64,000 nt of DNA from Bradyrhizobium sp. CCBAU 53338 (GCF_015291665.1 NZ_CP030048.1:4588001-4652000); one strand, 5' to 3'; shown: positions 36,707-45,942, counted from the first letter of the stretch. Notes: a model not told the origin generated them from the letters alone. A program made the numbers and translations.

Positions 36707-36764
36707 TTGAATCCGTACCCCGCCACAGACACTTGAAGACAAAGCCGAAGGGCCAGAGGCCAAC

Positions 36765-37205
36765 TTGGTCAAAGCTGCCGATATGCTGATCGCGCGACGC
36801 GCCGACACCCGTGCCCGCGCCGATTTCGCCACCTGGAAGATGATGGCGAAGCTCAACGGGCTGTCGGCGCTGCCTCCGGACGCACAGGGCTTCCTCGACG
36901 GCTACAAGAAGCTGCTGGAGCGGATGAGCGAGGACGAGGCCTCCGAGGCCACCATCGCCGAGGTCTACAAATCCTACTATCTGGAGATGGGCGGCGGTGG
37001 GAACCCGCCCGACGTCCGCACCCGGCCAGCCGAACCGGGGACGGACAATGTTACCGCCTTCCGGCGCCCCGCGCCCAAGGCGAAGAAGGCCGCGATGTTC
37101 GGGGCGACCATGTTCGGCGGAACCGAGAAGCGGCCCCTCCCGGTGGCCCTGATCTTCGCCTGCCTGGTCGTGGTCTACGTCTCGATCAAGTTCTACTGGC
37201 GCTGA
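36765..37205 (+). CDS. Hypothetical membrane-anchored protein
   Basis: A 146-residue protein: a charged helical N-terminal part (to about 75), a glycine/proline-rich linker, and one C-terminal hydrophobic span (PVALIFACLVVVYVSIKFYW), suggesting a tail-anchored protein. The TTG at 36765 follows AGAGG; the ATG at 36783 is an alternative start that shortens it by six residues. No family recognised. It follows the M50 protease by 58 bp and converges with tonB; a GCCGGC hairpin lies at the junction. Confidence 0.6.
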   Translation: MVKAADMLIARRADTRARADFATWKMMAKLNGLSALPPDAQGFLDGYKKLLERMSEDEASEATIAEVYKSYYLEMGGGGNPPDVRTRPAEPGTDNVTAFRRPAPKAKKAAMFGATMFGGTEKRPLPVALIFACLVVVYVSIKFYWR

Positions 37206-37207
37206 CG

Positions 37208-37225
37208 GCCGGCTATTTCGCCGGC
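37208..37225 (+). terminator. Hairpin at the convergent junction before tonB
   Basis: GCCGGC-TATTTC-GCCGGC (37208-37225) with TTCTTG after it lies right after the stop of the plus-strand hypothetical gene and overlaps the tonB 3' end. Short, GC-rich and weakly T-followed, so a modest terminator candidate. Confidence 0.45.
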
Positions 37226-38004
37226 TTCTTGAAATTCACCGGCAGGCTGAAGGCGAACTGATCTTCCGTGAGTTCTGCCGGCGGCGCCGGGACGGGATCC
37301 GAGCGGCGCACCATCGAGATGGCTTCATTGTCGAAGGCGGGGTCGCCCGAGGATTGCGACACATCGACGGACACGACATTGCCGCGACGGTTCAGGACCA
37401 GGCTGAGCTTGACCGTCGTCGTCTTGCTCTTGTCCTTGGGATAGCGCTTGTGCAACTCGAAATAGGCGCTGATGCGCTTGCCCCATTCGGCCGTCAGCTT
37501 GCGGATATCCTTGCCGATGCCCTGATGCGGGGCAGCCGCCTTCTCGTCCTCGCGCGCGTTCTCGTTCAGCGCCTGCCGCGCCGATTCCTGGGCGTTCGGC
37601 ATCTCCTCGACGGCCTGGGTTTCGACCTTGGCCACCTTCGTGGTCTCCTCGACCGGCTTCTTGGAGTCGTTCTCGGTGACGAGGCGATCCGGGTCCTCGG
37701 CCTCTTGAGGGATTTCCTTCGGCAGGTCGGTTTCTTTCACCTCGGCCTGCTGCTGCATCTGCTGCGGCTGGTACTGCGAGGCCTCGCTGTCCGGCCCCGG
37801 CGGCAGATCCGTCTCGGGGAGCTTTGGCGAGGTCATTTCGACGGCGTATTCCGCGCCGTTGGCACCGAGGCCATCGTCACCGTCATCGGGGCGGAGGTTG
37901 GCGAGCGCCAGCGCGGCCCCGCCAAGATGCAGGCCAACCGCCACCACGGCGGCCAGGATCCACAACGGCCGCGAGGATTTTGCCTCGAACACAGGGTCGG
38001 TCAT
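37213..38004 (-). CDS. tonB: TonB family energy-transducing protein
   Basis: A 263-residue protein with a short cytosolic tail, one N-terminal membrane span (about 13-36), a long acidic and Gln/Glu/Pro-rich periplasmic stretch (about 50-170) and a TonB C-terminal domain (about 175-263: RYPKDKSKTTTVKLSLVLNR to FDNEAISMVRRSDPVPAPP). It transmits ExbBD energy to outer-membrane receptors. It is the last gene of the receptor, piuC, exbB, exbD, tonB unit, starting 10 bp after exbD, so it likely serves the siderophore receptors here. Confidence 0.9.
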   Translation of the reverse strand: MTDPVFEAKSSRPLWILAAVVAVGLHLGGAALALANLRPDDGDDGLGANGAEYAVEMTSPKLPETDLPPGPDSEASQYQPQQMQQQAEVKETDLPKEIPQEAEDPDRLVTENDSKKPVEETTKVAKVETQAVEEMPNAQESARQALNENAREDEKAAAPHQGIGKDIRKLTAEWGKRISAYFELHKRYPKDKSKTTTVKLSLVLNRRGNVVSVDVSQSSGDPAFDNEAISMVRRSDPVPAPPAELTEDQFAFSLPVNFKKPAK

Positions 38005-38014
38005 CGCGCCGCCA

Positions 38015-38476
38015 TCAGGGTTGGACTGCCCCTTGCGCCGGCCCCGCCGCCGCAGGAGGTGCCTCGAGCGCCACCAGCTTGATCCGAGAATAGCCGCCGG
38101 CGCGGAGGATTTCCATGACGCCCATCAACTCGCCGTAAGGCACGACCTTGTCGGCGCGCAGGAACACGTATTTGTCCTTGCTCATGTCGGCGAGTGCGTC
38201 GAGCGAGCTGACGAGATCGGCGCGCTTGACCGCATTTTCGCCGATCGCCAGCGTCAGATCGGGCTTGATGCTGACATAGGTCGGCTTGTCCGGCTTTTTC
38301 TGCGGCGTCGCGCTCGAGGTCGGCAAATCGATCGGCAGATCGACCGTCGACAACGGTGCCGCGACCATGAAGATGATCAGCAGCACCAGAATGACGTCGA
38401 TGAACGGCGTGACGTTGATGTCATGCGTTTCCGAGAAATCGTCGTCGTCATCGTTGTCGGTGAGCGAAACAGCCAT
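38015..38476 (-). CDS. exbD: ExbD biopolymer transport protein
   Basis: A 153-residue protein with one membrane helix (about 27-45). Asp27 in PFIDVILVLLIIFM is the conserved proton-pathway residue of ExbD. The periplasmic domain (about 50-150) follows. The start lies 3 bp from the exbB stop, so they are translated together and form the proton-driven motor for TonB. Confidence 0.93.
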   Translation of the reverse strand: MAVSLTDNDDDDDFSETHDINVTPFIDVILVLLIIFMVAAPLSTVDLPIDLPTSSATPQKKPDKPTYVSIKPDLTLAIGENAVKRADLVSSLDALADMSKDKYVFLRADKVVPYGELMGVMEILRAGGYSRIKLVALEAPPAAAGPAQGAVQP

Positions 38477-38479
38477 GGC

Positions 38480-39490
38480 CTACTCCGCCGCGCGCGAATG
38501 CGCGCTGCCGTGGCTGCGATCGAGATCGCGCGACAACAGCCGAGCTGCCGCCCCCGAGGCGCGGCTGACGAGTTCGAGATAGCCCTTCGTGACGCGCGAG
38601 AAGTGATTGTAGATGATGACGGCAGGGATTGCCGCGACGAGGCCGATGGCGGTGGCGAGCAGCGCCTCGGCGATGCCGGGGGCGACGACAGCAAGATTGG
38701 TCGTCTGCGACTTCGAAATGCCGATAAAACTGTTCATGATACCCCACACGGTGCCGAACAGGCCGACGAAGGGCGACGTCGAGCCGATGGTCGCGAGGAA
38801 GCCCATGCCGATGCGGATGCGGCGCTGTTCGGCTCGCATGATCTCGGCGAAGCTCGACGCCGCACGCTCCTTGATGCCGATGTCGCTGGAGAGCCCGGCC
38901 GACATCCGTGCCTCACGCAGTGCCGCTGCGAGGAAGGACGGAAGGATGCCCTGCTTGGTGCCGAGCGCCATCTGCGCTTCCGCGAGCGAGCGCACCTCGG
39001 CAATCTTCTTCAGCGCCGAGCGCAGCTTGGCCGACGCGACCGACAGCTCGATCGACTTCGCGATGAAGACAGTCCAGGTCACGAGCGAAGCGAAAGCAAG
39101 CCCGATCATCACCGCCTTCACGATGACGTCCGCCGACATGAACATCACCCAGGGCGACAATTCCTTCATGGCCGGCGCGATGCCGGCCTTCGGAGCCGCC
39201 TCGGATGCCGGGGCCACGGCAACGTTAGTCGCAGGCGCACCGGGCGTCGCGGCGACAGGCGCAGCAGCGGGAGCCGTCGTCGATGGTGCAGGCGCGGCAA
39301 CCGCGCTTGGTTGCACCGTGGCAGCGGGAGCGGCCGGCGCCGGCTGGGCCGCCACAGGCGCCGATGCGGCCGCAGGTCGGGCCGGCGCGACCGGCTGGGT
39401 TTGTGTTTGGGCAGAAACGGGGACTGCGAGCCAGGTGGCCGTCAGCAGCACGGCTGCAGCGAGGCTAGCTCGGAAAGATGTGATCTTCAT
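38480..39490 (-). CDS. exbB: ExbB proton channel protein with long Ala/Pro-rich N-terminal extension
   Basis: A 336-residue protein. It begins with a signal-like segment ([20 protein letters not shown], cleavage near VSAQ) and then an Ala/Pro-rich stretch of about 75 residues before the three-helix MotA/ExbB core (about 110-320; [20 protein letters not shown] is its hallmark, [19 protein letters not shown] the third helix). This long N-terminal form is common in alphaproteobacterial ExbB. The ATG overlaps the piuC stop (ATGA), and exbD follows. It powers TonB-dependent uptake. Confidence 0.92.
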   Translation of the reverse strand: MKITSFRASLAAAVLLTATWLAVPVSAQTQTQPVAPARPAAASAPVAAQPAPAAPAATVQPSAVAAPAPSTTAPAAAPVAATPGAPATNVAVAPASEAAPKAGIAPAMKELSPWVMFMSADVIVKAVMIGLAFASLVTWTVFIAKSIELSVASAKLRSALKKIAEVRSLAEAQMALGTKQGILPSFLAAALREARMSAGLSSDIGIKERAASSFAEIMRAEQRRIRIGMGFLATIGSTSPFVGLFGTVWGIMNSFIGISKSQTTNLAVVAPGIAEALLATAIGLVAAIPAVIIYNHFSRVTKGYLELVSRASGAAARLLSRDLDRSHGSAHSRAAE

Positions 39491-40176
39491 ACTTCGGCCC
39501 AGGTGCGAATGAGATTGTGATAGATACCCGTCAATTTGACCGTTTCGGGATCGTCACGCCCGAGCCGTGTCACCAGCGCCTGAATGGCGGTGTCGAGGTC
39601 GAAGATCATGCTGCGGGCTTGATCGTCCCGTATCATGCTCTGGAGCCAGAAGAAAGACGCAACCCGCGCCCCCCTGCTCACCGGAGTGACCAGATGCAGG
39701 CTGGTCGAGGGATAGAGCACGCAGTCCCCGGCTGGCAACTTGACTTCGTGCGAGCCGTAGGTGTCCTCGATCACAAGTTCGCCACCGTCGTAATCCTCGG
39801 GCTCGCTGAGGAACAGCGTGACCGACAGATCGGTGCGGATGCGGAGGCCGGTCAGGCGGTCGCCGCGGATCGCGTTGTCGACATGCAGGCCGAAATGGTG
39901 GCCGCTGCTGGCCGCATAGCGGTTGAACAGCGGCGGAAAGATCTGGAGCGGGATGGCCGCTGCCAGAAATCGCGGGTTCGCGGTCAACGCCGAGATGATG
40001 CGATTGCCGAGCTTGCGCGCGACCTCGCTGTCTGGCGGCAATTGTTCGTTGCGCTTGACCATCGCCGACTGCGCGCCCGCCGTGGAGCGGCCGTCTTCCC
40101 ATTCGGCGGCGTCCATGACGCGGCGGAACTCCGTTACGTCATCCTTGCTCAGGACGCCTTCTATGCATGTCAGCAT
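39487..40176 (-). CDS. piuC: PKHD-type 2-oxoglutarate/Fe(II) hydroxylase (PiuC/YbiX family)
   Basis: A 229-residue double-stranded beta-helix oxygenase. Iron ligands are visible as HxD in [13 protein letters not shown] and the distal histidine in [14 protein letters not shown], followed by the oxoglutarate-binding arginine in RGARVASF. In Escherichia coli and Pseudomonas, homologous genes sit beside catecholate siderophore receptors (fiu-ybiX, piuA-piuC), as here. The exact substrate is unknown; a role in siderophore handling or iron release is inferred. The stop overlaps exbB as ATGA and the gene lies 20 bp after the receptor. Confidence 0.9.
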   Translation of the reverse strand: MLTCIEGVLSKDDVTEFRRVMDAAEWEDGRSTAGAQSAMVKRNEQLPPDSEVARKLGNRIISALTANPRFLAAAIPLQIFPPLFNRYAASSGHHFGLHVDNAIRGDRLTGLRIRTDLSVTLFLSEPEDYDGGELVIEDTYGSHEVKLPAGDCVLYPSTSLHLVTPVSRGARVASFFWLQSMIRDDQARSMIFDLDTAIQALVTRLGRDDPETVKLTGIYHNLIRTWAEV

Positions 40177-40196
40177 GGCACCTCGTCGTTACTCCA

Positions 40197-42767
40197 TCAG
40201 TAGCGTGCAGAGATCGTCAGATAGGCGGCACGTCCCGGTGCTTCCAGCACGAAGGGTGCAGCGCTCTGGTACAATGCGTCGTAATAGCGCTTGTCGAAGA
40301 TGTTGTTCACATACACCTTCAGCCGCCAGTTCTTGTTGATCTTCGCTTCCGCGAATGCATCGAAGCGCCAATAGCTCGGAATCGACGTGCCCTGGTTGGC
40401 CGCAAGCAAGGTGCCGCCGTAGATCTTCGAGCGGTACACCGCCTGCCCGCCAAGCTCCCAGGTGTCGTTGAACTGGTACTTCGTGAGCATGCTGAAGGAC
40501 TGATGTGCGATGTTGGCGAGCGGCAGCCCGACATTCGACGCAAAGAGCGTCGAATTGGCGGGCGGTGCCAGCGATTTCGTGACCTCCGATTGCATCAGCA
40601 CGAGGCCGCCGAACACGCTCCACTTGTCCGTGATCTTTCCGCCCACGCCGAGATCGATGCCGCGGACACGATAGGCCGCGCCAGCGGTGACGCAGGAGAC
40701 GGTGGTTGCCGGAGCGACGGGCGCATAGGTGCAGCCCAGCGCCGCAGCGGCGGCCGCGCTGCCGACATTCTGCGCCTCGCGCGCGTTCTCCTTGGTCGTC
40801 TGGAACAGCGCAGCTGTCAGAAGGAGGTGACGGTCGAACAGCTCCCACTTGGTGCCGAGTTCGATCGCCTTGTTCTTCTCGGGCCCGAAGATCTGGTTGT
40901 TGCCTCCGGCGAGGTTCGGATTGATGCCGCCATAGGCCGTGCTGGTGCCGTCGAACTCGGAGCCCACCGGGTTGGCTGAAGTCGCATAGGCCACATAGAC
41001 GCTGCCATTCGGCAGCGGCTTCAGCGTGAGGCCGAGGTTGAAATCCGGGACCAGGAACTCCGCCGACTGCTGACCGAAGGCGCCGGCCGCCGTGTAGGCC
41101 GACGTCTTGATGCTGTAATCGTCATAGCGGAAGCCGCCATTGAGGATCAGGACGTCGCGATAATTCGCGCTGTCCACCACGTAGCCGCTGACGGTATCAA
41201 TCTTGATCTTGGTCGGTCTGCCCGTCAGGCCTGACGGGATCCCGAACGGAATGTCTGTATACTGCGGCCAGAAGACACTGACACCGGGCAGCGAACCAGT
41301 ACCGGTGAAACTTGTCGTTCCGGTCGTGATCTCGGAGCCAAGCCCCGTGTAGCTGTCGATCGACGATCGCTCGTTGTTGTATTCAATGCCTGCAAGCAGC
41401 GTGTGCTTGAAGCCGGTGTAGTCGTCGAACTTGTACGTCGCCTCGGTCTGATTGGCGAACACATCCGTGGCTTGGTATCGGCTCTGGGGGTTGGCAGAAA
41501 GCGTCCACAATGCCGGACTGTTGCTGGTGATGACCGGCGATTCCGGCAGGGTACCTATGTAGTTCTGCGTCGAGTGCGATTCCCGAATCTTGTTTGTCAG
41601 CGACAGATCTGGCGTGATCTGGATCTCGGCATTGATGGTACCGATGTCCTGGCCGGTCCTGTAGAAGTCGCGATTGACGAAGCCGTAGAAATTGTTGCGG
41701 TTGACGCCGAAGTCGGGGAACGGCCCGCCGGCAGTGCTCGCCGTGCTTGGCCGATAATAGGGCACGCCGAAATCCGGAATACCGGTCAGTTCGGTGTGGA
41801 CGTAGTTTGTCGTGATCTTGATGGCGTCGGTCGGCTTCCAGGTGGTCGCGACAAACGCGCCGTCGCGGTTGTCCTTGATGCGGTCCCTTCCCGCAACGTC
41901 CGCATCCTGGAACAGGCCGCCGGCACGAACGGCCAGCGTCGGCGAGATCACCTGGTTGACGTCGAGGGTCACACGCTTGGTCTGGTCCGTGCCAAACGTG
42001 GTGTCCATGTCGTAGAAACTCTTTTCCGTCGTGGCCTGCTTGGTCACGATGTTGATCGCGCCACCTGCGGTACCGCGACCGGAGAAGGACGAGGCCGGGC
42101 CACGCAGGATCTCGACCTGCTCGGTGAAGAAATTCTCGCGGACGCTGACACCGGCGTCGCGCACACCGTCGATGAAGATGTCGTTGCGCGCGTCGAAACC
42201 GCGGATGAAGAAGCGGTCGCCAAAGGCGTTGCCGCCCTCGCCCGAGCCGAGCGTGACGCCGGCCGTGCTCAGAATCGCCTGCTTCAACGACGTGGCGCCC
42301 TTGTCTTCCAGAACCTCTTTCGACAGCACCGTCACCGACCTCGGCGTGTCGACCAGCTTCTCCGGAAACTTGCCGCTGGCCTGCACGTGATCGACCTTGT
42401 AGGGCGCGGCGGGATCCGCATAGGGATTGCGATCGGCAGCCGGTGCATTCGCATCGACGATGGGGGCACTCGCGGCCTGTTGACGTTGCTGGGCGGCACG
42501 GCGCAGCGCGTTTCGGGCGCGGACCTGGTCGGACGTCGGTTTCGCCGTGGTGGACCGCGGCCGCTCCTTCGGCGCGTCGACGTTCACGGGTGGTAGAGAT
42601 GTTTGCTGGGCCTGGGCTCCACTCGAGACAGATGCGACCGCAATCAGGCTGGCAACCGTCGAAACAGTCTTGCCGGTCGCGGCCTCGAAATTGCCGCCCG
42701 ATGCTCGCCGTGCCGCGCTCGAACGCAACGACCGCGGAGTCCTCGCCGTACCCATCCTACGCCCCAT
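40197..42767 (-). CDS. TonB-dependent siderophore receptor (catecholate/Fiu-like)
   Basis: An 856-residue outer-membrane receptor. A long leader (to about AQAQQ) is followed by a plug domain (about 120-250; DTPRSVTVLSKEVLEDKGAT, DRFFIRGFDARNDIFIDGVR, RGTAGGAINIVTKQA) and a 22-strand barrel to the terminal phenylalanine/tyrosine-type end AAYLTISARY. It is the first gene of the iron operon with piuC, exbB, exbD and tonB. The start at 42767 is chosen because it aligns with the paralogue at 43061-45484 and puts the first Irr-like box at the same distance from both; the longer frame to 42848 would read through a 33-bp palindrome. Confidence 0.88.
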   Translation of the reverse strand: MGRRMGTARTPRSLRSSAARRASGGNFEAATGKTVSTVASLIAVASVSSGAQAQQTSLPPVNVDAPKERPRSTTAKPTSDQVRARNALRRAAQQRQQAASAPIVDANAPAADRNPYADPAAPYKVDHVQASGKFPEKLVDTPRSVTVLSKEVLEDKGATSLKQAILSTAGVTLGSGEGGNAFGDRFFIRGFDARNDIFIDGVRDAGVSVRENFFTEQVEILRGPASSFSGRGTAGGAINIVTKQATTEKSFYDMDTTFGTDQTKRVTLDVNQVISPTLAVRAGGLFQDADVAGRDRIKDNRDGAFVATTWKPTDAIKITTNYVHTELTGIPDFGVPYYRPSTASTAGGPFPDFGVNRNNFYGFVNRDFYRTGQDIGTINAEIQITPDLSLTNKIRESHSTQNYIGTLPESPVITSNSPALWTLSANPQSRYQATDVFANQTEATYKFDDYTGFKHTLLAGIEYNNERSSIDSYTGLGSEITTGTTSFTGTGSLPGVSVFWPQYTDIPFGIPSGLTGRPTKIKIDTVSGYVVDSANYRDVLILNGGFRYDDYSIKTSAYTAAGAFGQQSAEFLVPDFNLGLTLKPLPNGSVYVAYATSANPVGSEFDGTSTAYGGINPNLAGGNNQIFGPEKNKAIELGTKWELFDRHLLLTAALFQTTKENAREAQNVGSAAAAAALGCTYAPVAPATTVSCVTAGAAYRVRGIDLGVGGKITDKWSVFGGLVLMQSEVTKSLAPPANSTLFASNVGLPLANIAHQSFSMLTKYQFNDTWELGGQAVYRSKIYGGTLLAANQGTSIPSYWRFDAFAEAKINKNWRLKVYVNNIFDKRYYDALYQSAAPFVLEAPGRAAYLTISARY

Positions 42768-42777
42768 TCCGTTTCTG

Positions 42778-42810
42778 CAATGTGTCGCATTGCGACAATG
42801 CGACACATTG
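42778..42810. repeat. 33-bp palindrome just upstream of the first receptor gene
   Basis: CAATGTGTCGCATTG (42778-42792) and CAATGCGACACATTG (42796-42810) are perfect 15-bp arms with a 3-bp centre. The inner TGTCGCA-T-TGCGACA is itself a 7-bp dyad, and TGCGACA occurs again. It starts 11 bp before the chosen ATG, so it can act as an operator or a 5'-UTR hairpin. GCGACACATT also occurs upstream of the second receptor (45641-45650). Confidence 0.7.
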
Positions 42811-42875
42811 GTCGTATCGAGCGCAGCAATGAGGGTCAACGAAGTCACGGCTACAGCAACTTTGAATCGATCCAG

Positions 42876-42938
42876 ATCAAAACGATTCTAAACTCGAGTT
42901 TGAAATGGTTCTAAACTTGATCTTGTAAGCGTTCTAAA
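42876..42938. promoter_or_regulatory. Three tandem Irr/ICE-like boxes upstream of the first receptor
   Basis: TTCTAAAC occurs three times with exact 23-bp spacing (42886, 42909, 42932). Each ends a 17-bp site (42876-42892, 42899-42915, 42922-42938) matching the rhizobial Irr form TTTAGAA-N3-TTCTAAA at 11, 12 and 11 of 14 positions. The exact period suggests cooperative binding on nearly the same helix face. They lie 109-171 bp before the receptor start. Confidence 0.65.
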
Positions 42939-43005
42939 CTGGAGCCGATGTTCGTCCTTGCGATGCAGATTGTCCGCGCATCGCGATCGGTCCTTCGGAA
43001 GCTGC

Positions 43006-43031
43006 GGGACGCCTGCCGTGGCAGGCATCCC
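43006..43031 (-). terminator. Hairpin after the second receptor gene
   Basis: GGGA-GCCTGCC and GGCAGGC-TCCC pair over 12 positions with one mismatch (43006-43031) around a 2-nt loop, 30 bp beyond the stop of the 43061-45484 gene. There is no U-tract on the minus strand; likely a 3'-end or terminator hairpin. Confidence 0.5.
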
Positions 43032-43060
43032 CGATTTGAAGCGGCGCAATCAGAACTTCA

Positions 43061-45484
43061 TCAGAACTTGGCCGTCGTGATGATGTAGAACGCGCGCCCC
43101 GGCGCGACCGCGACGAACGGCACCGCGCTGCGATAGAGCGTGTCGTAATAGAGCTTGTTGGTGAGGTTCTGCGCGTAGAACTTCATCGTCCAGTTCTTGT
43201 CGATCTTCTTCTCGACGAACGCATCGAAACGCCAATAGCTCGGCAGAAGGTTGCCGGTGTTCGCCGCGAAGGTGCCGCCATAGACCTTCGAGCGGTACAC
43301 CGCCTGGCCACCGACTTCCCAATCGCCGTCGAACTTGTATTTGGTCAGCATGCTGAACGACTGGTGCGCGACGTTGGCGAGCTGAAGGCCGATGTTGGAC
43401 GCAATGTTGCTCTGTGTGACCTTGGACTGCATCAGCACCAGGCCGCCGAACACGCTCCAGCGATCGGTGATCCTGCCCTCGGCCTCGATGTCGATGCCCT
43501 GGATGCGGTAGGCCGCGTTCGAGGTGAGCACGCCCGAAGCGTTCGTCTCGCGTGCATTGTCCTTGGTGGTCTGGAACAGCGCCGCTGTGACCAGCAGATG
43601 ACGATCGGCGAGCTCCCATTTGGTGCCGAATTCGGCCGCCTTGTTGCGCTCGGGCCCGAGCAGGACGGCGGTGTTGGCGGGAACGCCGCCGTAGTCGGTA
43701 CCGGTCGCGTCGAGCTCCGAGCCGAACGGATTGGCCGAGGTCGCATAGGCCGCATAGATGCTGCCGATCGACGTCGGCTTGTAGACCAGGCCGACATTGT
43801 AGTTGACCAGATCGGAGTTCATTTTCAGATAGGCCGAATTGGTCGACGAGCTCATGTTGTAGCCGTCGTAGCGGACGCCACCGTTCAGGATGATGGTGTC
43901 CTGCCAGTTCGCGGTGTCCATCACGTAGATGCTGCTGGTGTTGACGCCATAGCGCGTCGGATTGCCCGTCAGCGACGGCGTCCCGAAGGGAGCGTAGGTG
44001 TATTGCGGCGAGTAGAGATTGACCCCCGAAACGGCGCCGTTGCTGGTAAACCCCGCGCCCGCCAATTCCGACGAGAGACCCGCATAGCGGTCGATCGAGA
44101 CGTTCTCGTTGGTGTATTCGACACCGAACACCGCGGTGTGCTTGACCCCGCCGGTATCGAGCTTGAACGTGGCCTCGTTCTGGTTCGCCCACACGTCCAC
44201 GGTCTGGTAGCGGCTCTGCGCGCTCGCCGTCGTGGTCCATAGCAGCGGGTTGGAATTGGTCGTGACCGGGTTCTGCGGCAGCGTGCCGATGTAGTTGAGC
44301 AGCGAATGCTCGCCGCGTACCTTGCTGGTCAGAGTGATGGCTTCGTTGACCTTGTACTCCGCCGTCCCGGTGCCGAAATCCTGCCGCGCGGTCTGGAAAT
44401 CGCGGTTGAGGAAGCCGTACCAGGTCTCGCGCGGAATGCCGGCCGACGTCACCGGCACGTTGCCTTGCTTGTAATAGGGCACGCCGAAATCGGGATAGCC
44501 GCTGAGATCGGTGTGGACGTAGTTCGTCGTGATCTTGATGTCGTTGGTCGGGGTGTACTTGGTCGACAGGAAGGTGCCCCAGCGATCGTCGGTCACGTAG
44601 TTGCGGCCGGCGACATTGGCATCCTGGAACAGACCTCCGGTGCGCACCGAGAAGGTCGGGTCGACGACCTGGTTGACGTCAAGCGTGATGCGCTTGGTCA
44701 TGTCGGTGCCGAACTCGGTGTCCATTCGCTTGAAGTTGACGTCGCCGGCCTGCTTGGTGACGATGTTGATGGCGCCGCCGGCGGTGCCGCGACCGGCATA
44801 GGACGACGCCGGGCCGCGCAGGATCTCGATCTGCTCGGTGAAGAAATTCTCGCGGATCGACACGGCGGGATCGCGGATGCCGTCGATGAAGACGTCGTTG
44901 CGCGCGTCGAAGCCGCGGATGAAGAAACGGTCGCCGAAGGCGTTGCCGCCTTCGCCCGACCCCAGCGTCACGCCCGCGGTCGAGCGCCCGATCTCCTTCA
45001 GCGTCGTCGCGTTCTTGTCCTCGAGCACTTCCTTGCTGAGCACCGTGATCGTCTTAGGCGTGTTGAGCATCGGCTCGGGAAACTTGCCGGAAGCCTGGAC
45101 GTGATCGACCTTGTAGGGCGCGGCCGGATCGGCATAGGGATTGCGATCGACGGCGCCGGCCGGGGCCGGCGCCGCAGCAGCGGCCTGCTGCGCCTGCTGG
45201 CGCTGCGCAGCACGCCGAAGCGCGTCGCGCGCACGCACCTGCTCCGGTGTCGGCTTCGAGGCTGACGGGCGCGGACGCTCGACAGGGGCATCGACGTTCA
45301 CCGGCGGCAGGCTCGACTGCTGCGCCTGCGCACCGCTCGACACCGAGGCCACCGCGATCAGACCAGCGACGACTGAGGTCGCCTTGCCGGAATTGCCATC
45401 GAGCTTCTCTTCAACCGAATTTCTTGCCGCGATCGCACGCAGCGATCGCGGAGCCACCACGAGCCCCATTCCAACACACCCCAT
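43061..45484 (-). CDS. TonB-dependent siderophore receptor, paralogue of the 40197 gene
   Basis: An 807-residue receptor strongly similar to its neighbour over leader, plug and barrel (for example DRNPYADPAAPYKVDHVQAS is shared exactly by both). The plug spans about 110-240 (TPKTITVLSKEVLEDKNATT, DRFFIRGFDARNDVFIDGIR) and the barrel runs to FYIITTAKF. Start 45484 aligns with the paralogue start and has TTTGGA before it; 45469 or 45508 are possible. It is likely a tandem duplicate with a different ligand range, transcribed separately with its own Irr-like box. Confidence 0.88.
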   Translation of the reverse strand: MGCVGMGLVVAPRSLRAIAARNSVEEKLDGNSGKATSVVAGLIAVASVSSGAQAQQSSLPPVNVDAPVERPRPSASKPTPEQVRARDALRRAAQRQQAQQAAAAAPAPAGAVDRNPYADPAAPYKVDHVQASGKFPEPMLNTPKTITVLSKEVLEDKNATTLKEIGRSTAGVTLGSGEGGNAFGDRFFIRGFDARNDVFIDGIRDPAVSIRENFFTEQIEILRGPASSYAGRGTAGGAINIVTKQAGDVNFKRMDTEFGTDMTKRITLDVNQVVDPTFSVRTGGLFQDANVAGRNYVTDDRWGTFLSTKYTPTNDIKITTNYVHTDLSGYPDFGVPYYKQGNVPVTSAGIPRETWYGFLNRDFQTARQDFGTGTAEYKVNEAITLTSKVRGEHSLLNYIGTLPQNPVTTNSNPLLWTTTASAQSRYQTVDVWANQNEATFKLDTGGVKHTAVFGVEYTNENVSIDRYAGLSSELAGAGFTSNGAVSGVNLYSPQYTYAPFGTPSLTGNPTRYGVNTSSIYVMDTANWQDTIILNGGVRYDGYNMSSSTNSAYLKMNSDLVNYNVGLVYKPTSIGSIYAAYATSANPFGSELDATGTDYGGVPANTAVLLGPERNKAAEFGTKWELADRHLLVTAALFQTTKDNARETNASGVLTSNAAYRIQGIDIEAEGRITDRWSVFGGLVLMQSKVTQSNIASNIGLQLANVAHQSFSMLTKYKFDGDWEVGGQAVYRSKVYGGTFAANTGNLLPSYWRFDAFVEKKIDKNWTMKFYAQNLTNKLYYDTLYRSAVPFVAVAPGRAFYIITTAKF

Positions 45485-45594
45485 TCCAAATTCGTCGATA
45501 CGCAACATGCGCGACGAACGATGAGGCGGTGCTATCGACCGCAAAAAATCAGGTCAATGCAACGAGGGCCGCAAGAGCGCTTGAATACGTCTAG

Positions 45595-45611
45595 ATCAAA
45601 TCGATTCTAAA
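45595..45611. promoter_or_regulatory. Irr/ICE-like box upstream of the second receptor
   Basis: ATCAAATCGATTCTAAA has the TTCTAAA half intact and 10 of 14 matches overall to the Irr form. It is 111 bp before the chosen receptor start, nearly the same as box 1 of the paralogue (109 bp), which supports both the starts and a shared origin. A degenerate repeat follows at about 45613. Confidence 0.5.
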
Positions 45612-45702
45612 CTTCGATTTTGGAATCGCTGAAATGTAGCGCGACACATTGATGCAGATAGACATCGAAGCGCTTGCCTTCCCGCAACATCTCGCGCAGC
45701 CG

Positions 45703-45942
45703 TCAGTCGCCGCTCGGCGGCTTCATCAGCGAGAACAATTCGTCGACGGTGCGCTGCGCCGTCGCGCGGACGCGATCGGTATCGTCCATGCCGGCGATGT
45801 TGACGCCGTTGACGACGGCCTTGATCTCGTCGCGGAAGTCGGTGAGGAAACGCAAGGGATCGCGCTGCTCGTTGGCGACGCGCGCGATCAGCCCCGTGAT
45901 CAAGATCTGGCACGCGATCAGCTTACCGTTCAATTCGTCCAT
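45703..45942 (-). CDS. Small hypothetical protein next to the siderophore receptor
   Basis: A 79-residue helical protein (MDELNGKLIACQILITGLIA, later TAQRTVDELFSLMKPPSGD). The ATG at 45942 is preceded by AGGAG at 7 bp; the frame opens at 45996. No family recognised. It lies between an Irr-like box (46017-46033) and the second receptor on the same strand, so it may be part of the iron response, but it has no recognisable iron ligands. Confidence 0.65.
   Translation of the reverse strand: MDELNGKLIACQILITGLIARVANEQRDPLRFLTDFRDEIKAVVNGVNIAGMDDTDRVRATAQRTVDELFSLMKPPSGD

Noticed and set aside
42768..42848. Longer N-terminus of the first receptor (start at 42848)
   Set aside because: It would translate the 33-bp palindrome as a repetitive peptide and breaks alignment with the paralogue start.
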